A DNA stretch of 64,000 nt, from assembly GCA_021568835.1 (NCBI GenBank), contig JAKGSH010000001.1, positions 124,001 to 188,000 of the forward strand, given 5' to 3'. The notes under the pieces were generated by a model. The model was not told the DNA's origin. It saw only the letters and a list, made by a program, of their open reading frames with translations, and did not search any database. The stretch comes from Streptomyces sp. Tue 6430 (GTDB taxonomy: Bacteria; Actinomycetota; Actinomycetes; Streptomycetales; Streptomycetaceae). Below are positions 1 to 10,288 of this stretch, one piece after another. Position 1 is the stretch's first letter. Each line of letters begins with the position of its first letter. The position numbers were made by a program, and so were the translations under genes.

Positions 1-1041
1 CCGGACGGCGGCGTAGGTGTCCGTGGTCGACGCCGGGTCGATGCCGTCCTCCTTCAGGTAGCCGCGCACCTTCTCGCCGCCCTGCCAGGCGCCCGCGTAC
101 TGCGCCCGCACCGTGTGCCGGCCGAGGTCCTCGGGCAGCTTCACGGCGTTGAGGACCTTCAGCTTCTCGGTCAGCAGCGCGTCCGCGTCGAAGGAGGCGG
201 GCTCCTCCATCGCGGTCAGCGCCATCAGCTGCAGGAGGTGGTTCTGGATGACGTCCCGGGCGGCGCCGATGCCGTCGTAGTAGCCGGCCCGGCCGCCGAT
301 GCCGATGTCCTCGGCCATGGTGATCTGCACGTGGTCCACGAAGGACCGGTTCCAGATCGGCTCGAACATCTGGTTGGCGAAGCGCAGCGCCAGGATGTTC
401 TGGACGGTCTCCTTGCCCAGGTAGTGGTCGATGCGGAACACCTGGTCCGGGGCGAACACGTCGTGCACGATCGCGTTCAGCTCCCGCGCGCTCGCCAGGT
501 CGTGCCCGAACGGCTTCTCGATGACGCCCCGCCGCCACGACCCGTCCGGCGCGTTCGCCAGCCCGTGCTTCTTGAGCTGCTCGACGACCTTGGGGAAGAA
601 CTTCGGCGGGACCGACAGGTAGAAGGCGAAGTTGCCGCCGGTGCCGCGGGACCGGTCCAGCTCCTCGACGGCGTCGCGCAGCTGCTTGAACGCCGCGTCG
701 TCGTCGAAGTCGCCCGGGACGAACCGCATGCCCTCGGCGAGCTGCTGCCAGACCTCCTCGCGGAACGGCGTCCGCGCGTGCTCGCGCACCGCGTCGTGGA
801 CGACCTGCGCGAAGTCCTGGTCCTCCCAGTCGCGGCGCGCGAAGCCGACGAGCGAGAAGCCCGGCGGGAGCAGGCCGCGGTTGGCGAGGTCGTAGACGGC
901 GGGCATCAGCTTCTTGCGGGACAGGTCGCCGGTCACGCCGAAGATGACGAGTCCGGACGGGCCGGCGATACGGGGCAGGCGCCGGTCGCGGGGATCCCGC
1001 AACGGGTTCTCCCAGGCGGCGTCGGTGCCGGCAGTGCTCAT
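1..1041 (-). CDS. zwf: glucose-6-phosphate dehydrogenase (C-terminus outside window)
   Basis: Oxidises glucose 6-phosphate to 6-phosphogluconolactone with NADP+, the entry step of the oxidative pentose phosphate pathway in the cytoplasm. The first 347 residues are present; the family is about 500 long, so the C-terminal third lies beyond the window edge. Visible are the dinucleotide-binding stretch [12 protein letters not shown] near residue 35 and the active-site signature RIDHYLGKE. The ATG at 1041 overlaps the transaldolase stop as ATGA, so the two are translationally coupled. It is the last gene seen of the operon tkt-tal-zwf. In actinomycetes this gene is normally followed by opcA and a 6-phosphogluconolactonase gene, which cannot be checked here. 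Confidence 0.97.
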   Translation of the reverse strand, partial: MSTAGTDAAWENPLRDPRDRRLPRIAGPSGLVIFGVTGDLSRKKLMPAVYDLANRGLLPPGFSLVGFARRDWEDQDFAQVVHDAVREHARTPFREEVWQQLAEGMRFVPGDFDDDAAFKQLRDAVEELDRSRGTGGNFAFYLSVPPKFFPKVVEQLKKHGLANAPDGSWRRGVIEKPFGHDLASARELNAIVHDVFAPDQVFRIDHYLGKETVQNILALRFANQMFEPIWNRSFVDHVQITMAEDIGIGGRAGYYDGIGAARDVIQNHLLQLMALTAMEEPASFDADALLTEKLKVLNAVKLPEDLGRHTVRAQYAGAWQGGEKVRGYLKEDGIDPASTTDTYAAVR

Positions 1042-2240
1042 TCCGCGTCAACTCCCTCGGTGTCCAGTGCCTCGGTCGTCTCGGCCGCCCCGACCGCCTC
1101 GGTGTCGAGTGCCTCGGTGTTCAGCGACTTCGCGACCGCGTCCAGCAGGTCCTGCCACGCCACCGCGAACTTGGCGACGCCCTCCTCCTCCAACCGGGTG
1201 ACCACCTCGTCGTAGGAGATGCCGAGCGCCGCCACGGCGGCGAGGTCCGCACGGGCCTGCGCGTAGCCGCCGGTGACCGTGTCACCGGTGACGGCGCCGT
1301 GGTCGGCGGTGGCCCTCAGCGTGGCCTCCGGCATCGTGTTGACGGTGCCGGGCGCCACGAGCTCGTCGACGTACAGCGTGTCCTTGTACGCAGGATCCTT
1401 CACACCGGTGGATGCCCACAGCGGACGCTGCTTGTTCGCCTTCGCCCCGGCGAGGGCGGTCCAGCGGTCCCCCGCGAAGACCTCCTCGTACGCCTGGTAG
1501 GCCAGCCGCGCGTTGGCGAGCGCCGCCCGGCCCCGGAGCGCGAGGGCCTCGTCGGTGCCGAGGACGGTGAGGCGCTTGTCGATCTCGGCGTCGACGCGGG
1601 AGACGAAGAAGGAGGCGACGGAGTGGATCGCGGAGAGGTCGAGGCCCCGCGCGGCGGCCTTCTCCAGGCCCGCCAGGTAGGCGTCCATGACCTCGCGGTA
1701 GCGCTCCAGGGAGAAGATCAGCGTGACGTTGACGCTGATGCCGAGGCCGACGACCTCGGTGATCGCGGGGAGACCGGCCTTCGTCGCCGGGATCTTGATC
1801 ATGACGTTGGGGCGGTCCACGAGCCAGGCCAGCTGCTTCGCCTCGGCGATCGTGGCCGCGGTCTCGTGGGCGAGACGCGGATCGACCTCGATGGAGACCC
1901 GGCCGTCACGGCCGGCCGTGGCCGTGTAAACGGAGTGCAGGACGTCGGCGGCCGCGCGCACGTCCGCGGTCGTCATCATCCGTACCGCCTCGTCGACCGT
2001 GACACCCCGTACGGCGAGGTCGGCGAGCTGCTCCTGGTAGCCCTCGCCGGAGCCGATGGCGGCCTGGAAGATCGACGGGTTGGTGGTGACGCCCACGACG
2101 TGCTGCCGGTCGATCAGCTCGGCGAGGTTGCCGGACGTGATCCGCTCGCGGGACAGGTCGTCCAGCCAGATCGAGACGCCCTCGTCGGAGAGGCGCCGCA
2201 GGGGGCCCGCGGGGGCGGTTGCTTCGGTCACTGTGATCAT
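1038..2240 (-). CDS. tal: transaldolase
   Basis: Transfers a dihydroxyacetone unit between sugar phosphates in the non-oxidative pentose phosphate pathway. The 400-residue protein has the family start [10 protein letters not shown] and the Schiff-base lysine region [12 protein letters not shown]. It starts with ATG 19 nt after the tkt stop and overlaps zwf by 4 nt. The family usually ends near residue 375. Here the last 25 or so residues are an acidic low-complexity tail in which EALDTE occurs twice. The tail is encoded by a short imperfect repeat around 1050-1125 and is probably unstructured and dispensable. Confidence 0.97.
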   Translation of the reverse strand: MITVTEATAPAGPLRRLSDEGVSIWLDDLSRERITSGNLAELIDRQHVVGVTTNPSIFQAAIGSGEGYQEQLADLAVRGVTVDEAVRMMTTADVRAAADVLHSVYTATAGRDGRVSIEVDPRLAHETAATIAEAKQLAWLVDRPNVMIKIPATKAGLPAITEVVGLGISVNVTLIFSLERYREVMDAYLAGLEKAAARGLDLSAIHSVASFFVSRVDAEIDKRLTVLGTDEALALRGRAALANARLAYQAYEEVFAGDRWTALAGAKANKQRPLWASTGVKDPAYKDTLYVDELVAPGTVNTMPEATLRATADHGAVTGDTVTGGYAQARADLAAVAALGISYDEVVTRLEEEGVAKFAVAWQDLLDAVAKSLNTEALDTEAVGAAETTEALDTEGVDAE

Positions 2241-2259
2241 CTTCTTTCTGGCGATCGGA

Positions 2260-4352
2260 TCAACCGCGGGCGGCGGTCGAGCCCGCGGTCGAGTGCAAAG
2301 AGGCCCGGGCCGCGGCGGCCACGTTCTCGGGAGTGAAGCCGAACTCGGCGAACAGGGTCGCGGCGTCGGCGGAGGCGCCGAAGTGCTCCAGGGAGACGAT
2401 GCGGCCGGCGTCCCCGACGTACCGGTGCCAGGTCAGGCCGATGCCCGCCTCGACGGCGACCCGGGCCCGCACCGACGGCGGCAGGACGGCGTCGCGGTAC
2501 TCGCGCGGCTGCTCCTCGAACCACTCCACGGACGGCATCGACACCACCCGGGTCCCGATCCCCCGGCCTCCAGCGCCTCCCGCGCCTCGACGGCCAGGTG
2601 CACCTCGGAACCGGTGGCGATCAGGATCACGTCCGGGGTGTCCTTCGAGGACTCCCGCAGGACGTAACCGCCCTTCGCCGCATCCGGGTTCGGCGCGTAC
2701 ACGGGTACGCCCTGCCGGGTGAGGGCCAGTCCGTGCGGCGCCGGGCGGGTGCCGTGCCGGCGGAGGATCTCGCGCCAGGCGATCGCGGTCTCGTTGGCGT
2801 CGGCGGGGCGGACCACGTTCAGGCCGGGGATCGCGCGCAGCGAGGCCAGGTGCTCGACCGGCTGGTGGGTGGGGCCGTCCTCGCCGAGACCGACGGAGTC
2901 GTGCGTCCACACGTACGTCACCGGCAGCTGCATCAGCGCCGACATGCGCACGGCGTTGCGCATGTAGTCGGAGAACACCAGGAACGTGCCGCCGTAGACG
3001 CGGGTGTTGCCGTGCAGGGCGATGCCGTTCATCTCCGCGGCCATCGAGAACTCGCGGATGCCGAAGTGCACCGTGCGGCCGTACGGGTTCGCCTCCGGCA
3101 GCGGGTTGCCCGCCGGCAGGAACGACGACGTCTTGTCGATGGTGGTGTTGTTGGAACCGGCCAGGTCGGCGGAACCGCCCCACAGTTCGGGGATCACCGC
3201 GCCGAGCGCCTGGAGCACCTTGCCCGACGCGGCACGGGTGGCGACCGCCCTGCCCTCCTCGAAGACGGGCAGGTGCTCCTCCCAGCCCTCGGGGAGCCGG
3301 CCGGCGAGGACCCGGTCGAGCAGCCTCGCCCGTTCCGGCCGCGCGCCGCGCCACGCGTCGAGCCGCTTGTCCCAGGCGGCGTGCGCCTCGGCGCCCCGGT
3401 CCAGGGCGGCGCGAGTGTGGGCGAGGACGTCGTCCGGGACCTCGAAGGTCCGCTCCGGGTCGAAGCCCAGGACGCGCTTGGTGGCGGCCACCTCGTCGTC
3501 GCCGAGGGCGGAGCCGTGGGAGGCCTCGGTGTTCCGCGCGTTCGGGGCGGGCCAGGCGATGACCGTGCGCATCGCGATGATCGAGGGGCGGCCCGTCTCG
3601 GCCCGCGCCGCGGTCAGGGCGGCGTACAGGGCGTGCACGTCGACGTCGCCGTTCTCCTGCGGCTCGATCCGCTGCACGTGCCAGCCGTAGGCCTCGTACC
3701 GCTTCAGGACGTCCTCGGAGAAGGCGGTCGCGGTGTCGCCCTCGATGGAGATGTGGTTGTCGTCGTAGAGGAAGACCAGGTTGCCGAGCCTCTGGTGGCC
3801 GGCCAGCGAGGAGGCCTCGGCGGAGACGCCCTCCTGGAGGTCGCCGTCGGAGACGATCGCCCAGACGGTGTGGTCGAACGGCGAGTCGCCCTCGGGGGCC
3901 TCGGGGTCGAACAGACCGCGCTCGTAGCGGGCCGCCATCGCCATGCCGACCGCGTTGGCGGCGCCCTGGCCGAGCGGCCCGGTGGTGGTCTCCACGCCGG
4001 CGGTGTGCCCGTACTCGGGGTGGCCCGGAGTCTTCGAACCGTGCGTGCGGAACGCCTCGAGGTCGTCCAGCCCCAGCTCGTAGCCGGCCAGGAACAGCTG
4101 GGTGTACAGGGTCAGCGAGGTGTGGCCGGGGGAGAGCACGAAGCGGTCACGCCCGGTCCACTCCGGGTCCGCCGGGTCGTGCCGCATCACCTTCTGAAAG
4201 ATCGTGTACGCGGCAGGCGCGAGACTCATCGCGGTGCCGGGGTGCCCGTTGCCCACCTTCTGCACGGCATCCGCCGCCAGCAGGCGCGCGGTGTCGACGG
4301 CACGCCGGTCGAGTTCGGTCCATTCGAAACTGTCCGGTGACTGCGTGCTCAT
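2260..4352 (-). CDS. tkt: transketolase, single-base frameshift near the C-terminus
   Basis: Thiamine-diphosphate enzyme moving two-carbon units between ketoses and aldoses in the non-oxidative pentose phosphate pathway. The first 600 or so residues read cleanly, with the cofactor motif SDGDLQEG ending in DDN and the catalytic glutamate region [11 protein letters not shown]. The frame breaks at the C run 2560-2564. Adding one base there restores [15 protein letters not shown] and a normal C-terminus, for about 697 residues. I prefer the ATG at 4352, preceded by GAGGA, over an in-frame TTG six bases upstream. It is the first gene of the tkt-tal-zwf operon. A perfect palindrome at 4406-4420 lies in its promoter region. 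Confidence 0.93.
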
Positions 4353-4405
4353 CTTCAAGAAATCCTCGATCCGAGCGGGGTGGTTGGTCTGGCGCGTTCA
4401 AAAGT

Positions 4406-4420
4406 AAAAGTCTGACTTTT
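4406..4420. promoter_or_regulatory. 15-bp palindrome in the tkt / AraC divergent promoter region
   Basis: The sequence AAAAGTC-T-GACTTTT is a perfect 7-bp inverted repeat around one base. It is AT-rich in an otherwise very GC-rich setting and sits about 55 bp upstream of the tkt start and 85 bp upstream of the divergent regulator. Its form and place suggest a repressor operator or a binding site for the neighbouring regulator. The regulator that binds it cannot be named from sequence. Confidence 0.45.
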
Positions 4421-4507
4421 TCGAAGGAAGGTCGGCGTGTGTCACGCTGTGGTGAAAGTGGGACACCCCGGCGGCGCCGGGCGGGCACGAGGCGGCACGA
4501 GAGCGAC

Positions 4508-5394
4508 ATGGCGGACACCGGCGTCGGAGACGGCGACGCGATCAGGACGTTCCCCTTCCCGGCGGGCCTCAGCGTCGGCGGCGTCGGCATGCAGGTCGGA
4601 CCCATGGGCGCCGGCCGCGCCTGGCACGCCGACGCGCCGCTGGAACGCGTCCACCGCATCGACTTCCACACCGTCCTGCTGTTCACCGGCGGTCCCGTCC
4701 GTCACATGGTCGACTTCGCCGAGTACGAGGCCACGGCCGGCGACGTCCTGTGGATCCGCCCGGGCCAGGTCCACCGCTTCTCGAAGACCAGCGGGTACCG
4801 CGGAACCGTCCTGACCATGCAGCCCGGTTTCCTGCCCCGGGCCACCGTCGAGGCCACCGGCCTGTACCGCTACGACCTGCCGCCGCTGCTCCACCCCGAC
4901 GAGGCCGGGTCGGCCGGCCTGCGCGCGGCCCTGGCGCACCTGCAACGGGAGTACGAGGACACCGAGACCCTGCCCCCGGCCTGCACACCTCGGTGCTGCG
5001 GCACTGCCTGACGGCGTTTCTGCTGCGCCTCGCGCACCTCGCCGCCAGCTCGGCGGAGGCGGCCGGCCGGCAGGCCGACACCACCTTCACCCTCTTCCGG
5101 GAGGCCGTGGAACGGGACTTCGCCACCAACCACAGCGTCAGCGCGTACGCCGACGCGCTCGGTTACTCCCGCCGCACCCTCGTGCGCGCGGTGCGCGCCG
5201 CGACCGGCCGGACGCCCAAGGGCTTCATCGACAGGCGGGTCGTCCTGGAGGCGAAGCGGCTCCTCGCCCACACCGAACTGCCGATCGGCCGGGTCGGCGC
5301 GGCGGTGGGCTTCCCCGACCCGGCGAACTTCTCCAAGTTCTTCCAGCAGCACACGGACATGACACCGGCGGCGTTCCGCGCGGAACTGCGCTGA
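4508..5394 (+). CDS. AraC-family transcriptional regulator, single-base frameshift
   Basis: Cytoplasmic DNA-binding regulator with an N-terminal cupin-type sensing domain (residues 1-140, with GDVLWIRPGQVHRF) and a C-terminal pair of AraC helix-turn-helices (YADALGYSRRTLVRAV, then IGRVGAAVGFPDPANFSKFF). The frame breaks at about 4978, where CCCCCGG should have one more G. Corrected length is about 295 residues. It starts with ATG, faces away from tkt and shares its promoter region, so it may respond to sugars or regulate the neighbouring operon. No target is certain. The C-terminal HTH is intact, so the break looks like a sequencing error. Confidence 0.85.
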
Positions 5395-5646
5395 AACGCC
5401 GCCGGGTCGGCGGTCCCGCCCTGCGGGCCCTCAGTGGCCCCAGTGACCTCGGTGACCTCGGTGACCTCGGTGGCCTGGGCGGCCTCAGTGGCCGAAGCTG
5501 AACCAGTTCACGTTCACGAAGTCGGCGGGCCGGCCGCTGGTGATGGTCGGGTGGACGTCGCGGCCGCCGGTCGGGGGAGGCGTGGTGCCGCCCCGCCTCC
5601 GGCGGGCCCGCGCGGGGGCGACCGGCTCCCCGCGCGGGCGCATGAC
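5395..5646. other. intergenic: tandem repeat and possible carbohydrate-binding remnant
   Basis: Convergent gap between the AraC gene and the phospholipase gene. At 5438-5475 there is a 9-bp tandem repeat (GTGACCTCG and variants). On the minus strand at about 5491-5600 a short frame with no visible start reads a P/T/G linker, then TITSGRPADFVNVNWFSFGH and a stop. That looks like the last beta-strand of a CBM6-type carbohydrate-binding module, so this may be the tail of a lost secreted glycosidase. The reading is tentative. Confidence 0.35.
5606..5639 (-). terminator. stem-loop after phospholipase gene
   Basis: A 12-bp perfect stem (GCCCGCGCGGGG with CCCCGCGCGGGC) and a 10-nt loop lie 8 nt beyond the stop codon of the minus-strand phospholipase gene. 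There is no T tail, as is common in Streptomyces terminators. Confidence 0.6.
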
Positions 5647-8600
5647 TCACGCGTCGGTGAGCGGGCCGGTACCGAGGCGGACGTTGTCGATCGCCCAGAA
5701 CCAGTTGTTCCCCGCGTTGTGGAGCCGGAAGTTCACCTTGACCGACGTCGCTCCGGACGGGACCGCGAAGGAGAGATCGACCAGGCGGTTCTGCTGGTCC
5801 TCGCCGTTGTTGGTGTTCCCCGAGGCCGCGCTGGAGTAGTGCAGCACGCGGGTTGCCGGGCCGGAGTCGAACTCGACCGTGACCTCGGCCTCCTGCGGGC
5901 TCTCCTGACGGTAGTGGGAGTCGAAGCCCAGACGGAGGGTCGAGGTGCCCGGCGGGATGGCGACCGCGGGACTGGTCAGCGTCGAGTCGAACCGTCCGCG
6001 GCTCGCCGGGTTGCCGGTGTCGTCCCAGTCGTCGGGGTCGGCGACCGCGACGATCCCGAGGCCCCGGCCGAAGCCCGGCCGGTCCTGCCCGGCCGGGAAC
6101 CAGAACTGCTTGGAGAGGAAGGACCAGCCCTGCAGCTCCCTGGTGCCCTGCGGCATCGTCGGCGCGTTGGTGACCGTCCAGCCCTCGGGCGCGGTCCGCG
6201 TCCAGCCCGTCAGCCCGGGACGACTGAGGTCGACGGCCGTCGCCAGCGACGGGGCGACGGACTCGAAGTCCTCGGCGAGCAGGTAACCGGTCATGACGGG
6301 GCCGACCCCGGCGGTCAGCGACGCCGTCTGCTTCTTGGCCCGCCCGCCCAGGCTCGCGGTGACGGTGGCCTCGACGGTGGCGGAGGTGCGGGCGGCCGAC
6401 GCGGGCGCGACGACGTCCCAGGTGAGTGCGGCGGAGGAACGGGCCGCGACCGTGGTCGGCGCGTGGGCCGACGGGGTGGCGGTCCAGCCGTCCGGCAGGG
6501 TGAGCGCGCCCGCCATGCCGGTGAGCGGAGCGCCGCCGGCGTTGGTGACGGTCGCGGTCACGGTGAGCGGTCTGCCCGGGGACAGCACCGTGCCGTCGGT
6601 CCTCGGCGAGGCCGACGGACCGGTCAGGGCCACGCTCATCGCGGCGGCGACCCCGGTCCGCACGCGCGCGTCGGCGATCTTCAGCAGACCGCCGCCGTCG
6701 GCGTGCGCGGCCACGATCAGGCTCCCGACGGTGGCGTCCGCGGCCGGCGTGACCGTGAAGCGGACGTCGGCGGAATCCCCGGCGGCCAGTGACCGCGGCG
6801 CGGACCCGGACCGCTCGACCGTCCAGCCGGAGGGGGTGAGCAGGGTGGCTGCGAGGCGGTCCAGCCGGGCCGCGCTCCGGTTCGTCAGGGTGACGACGAC
6901 CTCGGCCGGGCTGCCCTGGGCGAGCGGGGTGTCCAGGGGCGGCAGCGGTTCGGGCAGGGTGACCGAAGCGGCCAGCGCCGGGAGCACGCCGGTGGCCGGG
7001 TCGGTGACACCCCGCCTGCCGTCGGCCAGGCGGCCGGTCATACGGCGCAGAAAGCCCGGGTCGCGCTGGTCGACCACGACGATGTCGTACCAGCCGTGGC
7101 GGGAGAGACCGACCGGCACGATCCGCTTCTGTCCGGGCGCGAGGGTGACGGTCCGGACGTGGTCGCCGGCGGCGCGCGGGTAGACCGACTCGCCGACGAG
7201 GAGCGTCCGGGTCGTCGAGGAGGGATTGGCGCAGTGGACCATGACCTGGCCCTGCGCGGCGTGCTCGACCAGGTGGGCCTCGGCGCCGGGGCCGGTGCCG
7301 CGCAGCTCCCACGTCGACCAGCCGGGGCCGCGCACCTGGAGGTCGTAGCCGTCGGACCCGTGGGCGACCGTGTCCACGGTGCTCCTGCCCGCGGCGACCG
7401 TCCAGGTCCGCGGCTCGCCACCGTCGCCGGGGTACGCGGTGACCGTGGCGGCCGCGGTGCCGGTGTTGCCGAGCCGCAGCCGGACCCCGCCGTCGGTGAC
7501 GTCGGCACGCAGCGACAGGCGGTACGGCAGCGGACGGGTGGGGCGGGTGCCCGCCTCCTGCTCCGGGAGCGCCTGCTCCTTCGGCGGAACGGGGTTCCAG
7601 CGGCCGACCGGCGCCGGTACCGGGCCGGGCTGCTCCACCCCGGGCTGCCGATGGGTGCGGTGGAAGTCGAAGACGGAGGTGAGGTCGCCGAAGACGCTGC
7701 GGCGCCAGGCGCTGATGTTGGGCTCCCGGACCCCGGTCCACTGCTCCAGGAAGCGGATCACGGAGGTGTGGTCGAACGCCTCGGAGGAGACGAAGCCGCC
7801 CACCGTCCACGGCGAGACGACCGTCATCGGCACGCGCGGGCCGGGGCCGACCGGGCGGCCGTCCAACCAGTCGTCGCTGTTGCCGGAGGCGGGCTTGGGC
7901 GCGACCGGGGCGGGCACGTGGTCGAAGTAGCCGTCGTTCTCGTCGAAGTTGATGAACAGCACCGTCTTCGACCAGGTCTCGGGGTCGCTCGCGAGGGCGT
8001 CGAGCAGATCGTAGACGAGGTTGGCGCTGCCGACCGGGGTGGAGGAGCCGGGGTGCTCGGAGAGCGCCGCCGTGGGTACCACCCAACTCACCTTGGGCAG
8101 GGTGCCGTTCTTGATGTCCGCCGTCAGCCGGGAGATCAGGGTGTCCGGCTCGGAGCGGTAGGCGCCGCGCAGGAAGAGGCGGCGCTCGGCCCCGGTCAGG
8201 GAGTCCACGCCCTGCTGGAACCGGGCGAGGGCCTCCTGCCGCTGCGCGGAGGTCTTGCCCCAGAGGCTGTCGTAGAACTGCTCGGTGGTGGAGTACTGTC
8301 CGTCGACCTTGGAAAGGATCTTCCGGCCGATCTGCTTCCACGGCCGGAAGTATTCGACCGCGTTGTCGGTGAAGTTGTCCCACTCCTGGTAGATCTGCCA
8401 CGGGATCCCGGCCTTCTCCAGGCGCTCGGGGTAGGTGGTCCAGTCGTATCCGGCGTGGGTGTAGGAGTAGGCGGCGTTGGTGACGGCTCTGTTCACGCCG
8501 TCCGGCTCGAAGCCCGTGGTGCCGGTCCACAGGTAGTTGCGGTTGGGGTTGGTCGAGCCGTACACGGAGCAGAAGTAGGAGTCGCAGATGGTGAAGCGGT

Positions 8601-9081
8601 CGGCCAGTTCGTACTGCAGGGGTATGTCCCGCCGGTCGTAGAAGGCCATGGTGCTCTGCCCCTTGGCGGCGATCCAGTCGTCCCACCAGCCGTTCGCCCG
8701 CGCCTGGACGCCGTCCGGGAAGCCGTGCGGGAGCGAGCCCAGGTACTGGATGTCACTCTCCGGGCGGCCGGCGTCGACCGCCGCCTGCCGGGCCGAGAAG
8801 GGGAGGACGTCGCCACCTGGCCGCGGCTGCCGGAAGACGTCGGCGCCGCCGGGCAGGCGCAGGGGGGTGCGGTCGCCGAAGCCGCGCACACCCTTGAGGG
8901 TGCCGAAGTAGTTGTCGAAGGAACGGTTCTCCTGCATCAGCACGATGACATGCTCGATCGCGTTCATGCCGCCGCGCGGCATCGGCGCGGCCATGGCCTT
9001 GAGGAGCGAGGGGGGCAGGAGGGACAGTGCGGTGCCGCCGGCGAGAGCGCCGAGGAGCCTGCGGCGGGAGGTGTCGGACAT
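5647..9081 (-). CDS. Tat-exported phospholipase C (phosphoesterase family) with long C-terminal extension
   Basis: Non-haemolytic-type phospholipase C, hydrolysing phosphodiester bonds of phospholipids outside the cell. The ATG at 9081 gives a 1144-residue protein opening with a twin-arginine signal (SRRRLLGALAGG). The phosphoesterase domain (about 30-520) has VLMQENRSFDNYFG, FDENDGYFDH and REPNISAWRR. Next comes a bacterial phospholipase C C-terminal domain. After that, about 400 residues are not usual for the family: NEW3-like beta-sandwich repeats and a terminal jelly-roll-like domain, both likely for binding or wall contact. A second, shorter paralogue is encoded at 37570-39621. A terminator follows directly. 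Confidence 0.93.
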   Translation of the reverse strand: MSDTSRRRLLGALAGGTALSLLPPSLLKAMAAPMPRGGMNAIEHVIVLMQENRSFDNYFGTLKGVRGFGDRTPLRLPGGADVFRQPRPGGDVLPFSARQAAVDAGRPESDIQYLGSLPHGFPDGVQARANGWWDDWIAAKGQSTMAFYDRRDIPLQYELADRFTICDSYFCSVYGSTNPNRNYLWTGTTGFEPDGVNRAVTNAAYSYTHAGYDWTTYPERLEKAGIPWQIYQEWDNFTDNAVEYFRPWKQIGRKILSKVDGQYSTTEQFYDSLWGKTSAQRQEALARFQQGVDSLTGAERRLFLRGAYRSEPDTLISRLTADIKNGTLPKVSWVVPTAALSEHPGSSTPVGSANLVYDLLDALASDPETWSKTVLFINFDENDGYFDHVPAPVAPKPASGNSDDWLDGRPVGPGPRVPMTVVSPWTVGGFVSSEAFDHTSVIRFLEQWTGVREPNISAWRRSVFGDLTSVFDFHRTHRQPGVEQPGPVPAPVGRWNPVPPKEQALPEQEAGTRPTRPLPYRLSLRADVTDGGVRLRLGNTGTAAATVTAYPGDGGEPRTWTVAAGRSTVDTVAHGSDGYDLQVRGPGWSTWELRGTGPGAEAHLVEHAAQGQVMVHCANPSSTTRTLLVGESVYPRAAGDHVRTVTLAPGQKRIVPVGLSRHGWYDIVVVDQRDPGFLRRMTGRLADGRRGVTDPATGVLPALAASVTLPEPLPPLDTPLAQGSPAEVVVTLTNRSAARLDRLAATLLTPSGWTVERSGSAPRSLAAGDSADVRFTVTPAADATVGSLIVAAHADGGGLLKIADARVRTGVAAAMSVALTGPSASPRTDGTVLSPGRPLTVTATVTNAGGAPLTGMAGALTLPDGWTATPSAHAPTTVAARSSAALTWDVVAPASAARTSATVEATVTASLGGRAKKQTASLTAGVGPVMTGYLLAEDFESVAPSLATAVDLSRPGLTGWTRTAPEGWTVTNAPTMPQGTRELQGWSFLSKQFWFPAGQDRPGFGRGLGIVAVADPDDWDDTGNPASRGRFDSTLTSPAVAIPPGTSTLRLGFDSHYRQESPQEAEVTVEFDSGPATRVLHYSSAASGNTNNGEDQQNRLVDLSFAVPSGATSVKVNFRLHNAGNNWFWAIDNVRLGTGPLTDA

Positions 9082-9393
9082 GGTGTGGAGGCTATGGCTC
9101 CGGCACGGTGACCAAGAAGCCTCCGTGACAGGGCTTCGCCCACTGTTCATGCGGAGGCATGCGGCGTTCGTACCGGTCACACCGCCGGGGTCGGGCAGAC
9201 GGTGCGCAGGACGGCGGTCACGCGGCCGCGGTGGAGCGGCGCCCCGCACCTACGGACGCGGGGACCGCCGCGGGATCGTCCGCGCGACTGAGCTTGTCGG
9301 CCTACCAGTTCTTTGACCTCAGTCGCTGCGGAGTGCTTGCTGGTAGGCCGAATTGCGGTGCGTGCGGGCACCACGCTGGTCAGACTCGCGTGC
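9082..9393. other. divergent intergenic region between phospholipase C and ridA
   Basis: Holds the promoters of both genes but no convincing reading frame. It contains a 12-bp inverted repeat (9297-9308 and 9340-9351, TCGGCCTACCAG / CTGGTAGGCCGA) with a 31-nt spacer. That repeat ends about 42 nt before the ridA start and could be an operator or a stem-loop in the leader. Confidence 0.4.
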
Positions 9394-9803
9394 ATGACTG
9401 AGAAGATCACCCGTATCAACCCGAGCAGCTGCATGAGACGCCCGGCTACCACCACATCACGGTGGTGGAGGCAGGGCGTACGGCCTACCTGGCGGGACAG
9501 TGCCCGCTTGATCGGAACGGTGACCTCGTCGGTGCCGGTTCCCTCGAGACGCAGGTCGACCAGGTGGTCGCGAACGCGCTCGCTGCCCTGGCAGCGGTCA
9601 GTGCCCAGCCGCAGCACGTGGTGCGGTCGGTGATCTACGTGCGGAGCGACGAGAGGGACATTCTCGGAGCCGTATGGCGTCGGCTCACCGAGTCTGCCCT
9701 CGGCCCGGCGTTCACCACCGCCAGCACGCTCTTGGGCGTCGCCCAGCTGGGCTTTCCCGGACAGCTCGTCGAGGTGGATCTCACTGTGGCGCTGCCGGAC
9801 TGA
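9394..9803 (+). CDS. RidA/YjgF family deaminase, single-base frameshift
   Basis: RidA proteins are small trimeric cytoplasmic enzymes that hydrolyse reactive enamines and imines. After correction the 136-residue protein has the family features SSLHETPGYHHITVVEAGRT, YLAGQCPLDRNGDLVG, the Q-V-D-Q-V helix, VVRSVIYV and the end LVEVDLTVAL. The conserved family arginine usually seen near residue 105 is not obvious (LGVAQLGFPGQLVEVD), so this may be a Rid subfamily without archetypal imine deaminase activity. The frame breaks after about residue 12 near 9429, where one C is missing. No operon partner is seen. Confidence 0.85.
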
Positions 9804-10288
9804 GTTTTCTCGCCGACTGTTTCGAACGGCGTCTCGAACTGGGTGGCTCGCCTGGGCATTCGCCGGACGCGGAGGCGGCCTTCGTCCGGAAGGTCCGCCG
9901 GGACTCCGGACGGGTGAAGCCTCGTTCGGCAGGAGGGCGGGCCTGGCGGGTGGCCGGTCCTGCCTGCATGAACCGGGCGCGTGAACGGCTTGCCGAACTG
10001 GACCTCCGTGACGCTCCTGGCCCTCGGGGTGGAGTGGCCAGGCGGCATCCGGCCGGCGGGGCGCGACCGGTTCCGGCGCTCTGCCGGGAGCGTGGAGACG
10101 CGCCTTCGGGTGAGGGGCCGACAGACGTGGAGGGAGATCGCGACCGCGTCCGAAGAAAGGCGCTCAAGTGGTGAACGGGAGCGCCTTTTCCCACGTTGCG
10201 CTGATGGGACGCGCGTGCGTCCCTGCGATGCCGCCGTGCGCTGTGGCCCTCGGCGGCACCACGCCACCATGGAAGGAACAACTCACCA
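9804..10288. other. intergenic region without recognisable gene
   Basis: Between ridA and the small secreted protein, frames are open on both strands but none shows a recognisable domain, ribosome binding site and start together. The last 100 bases presumably carry the promoter of the gene at 10289. Nothing else is seen. Confidence 0.4.

Noticed and set aside
5225..8686. Open frame of more than 1100 codons in a second frame of the phospholipase gene strand
   Set aside because: It overlaps the phospholipase gene, is rich in Arg, Pro and Gly, has no domain, and is a by-product of high GC third positions.
7096..9111. Long plus-strand frame antisense to the phospholipase gene
   Set aside because: No recognisable protein features; it mirrors the codon bias of the real gene.
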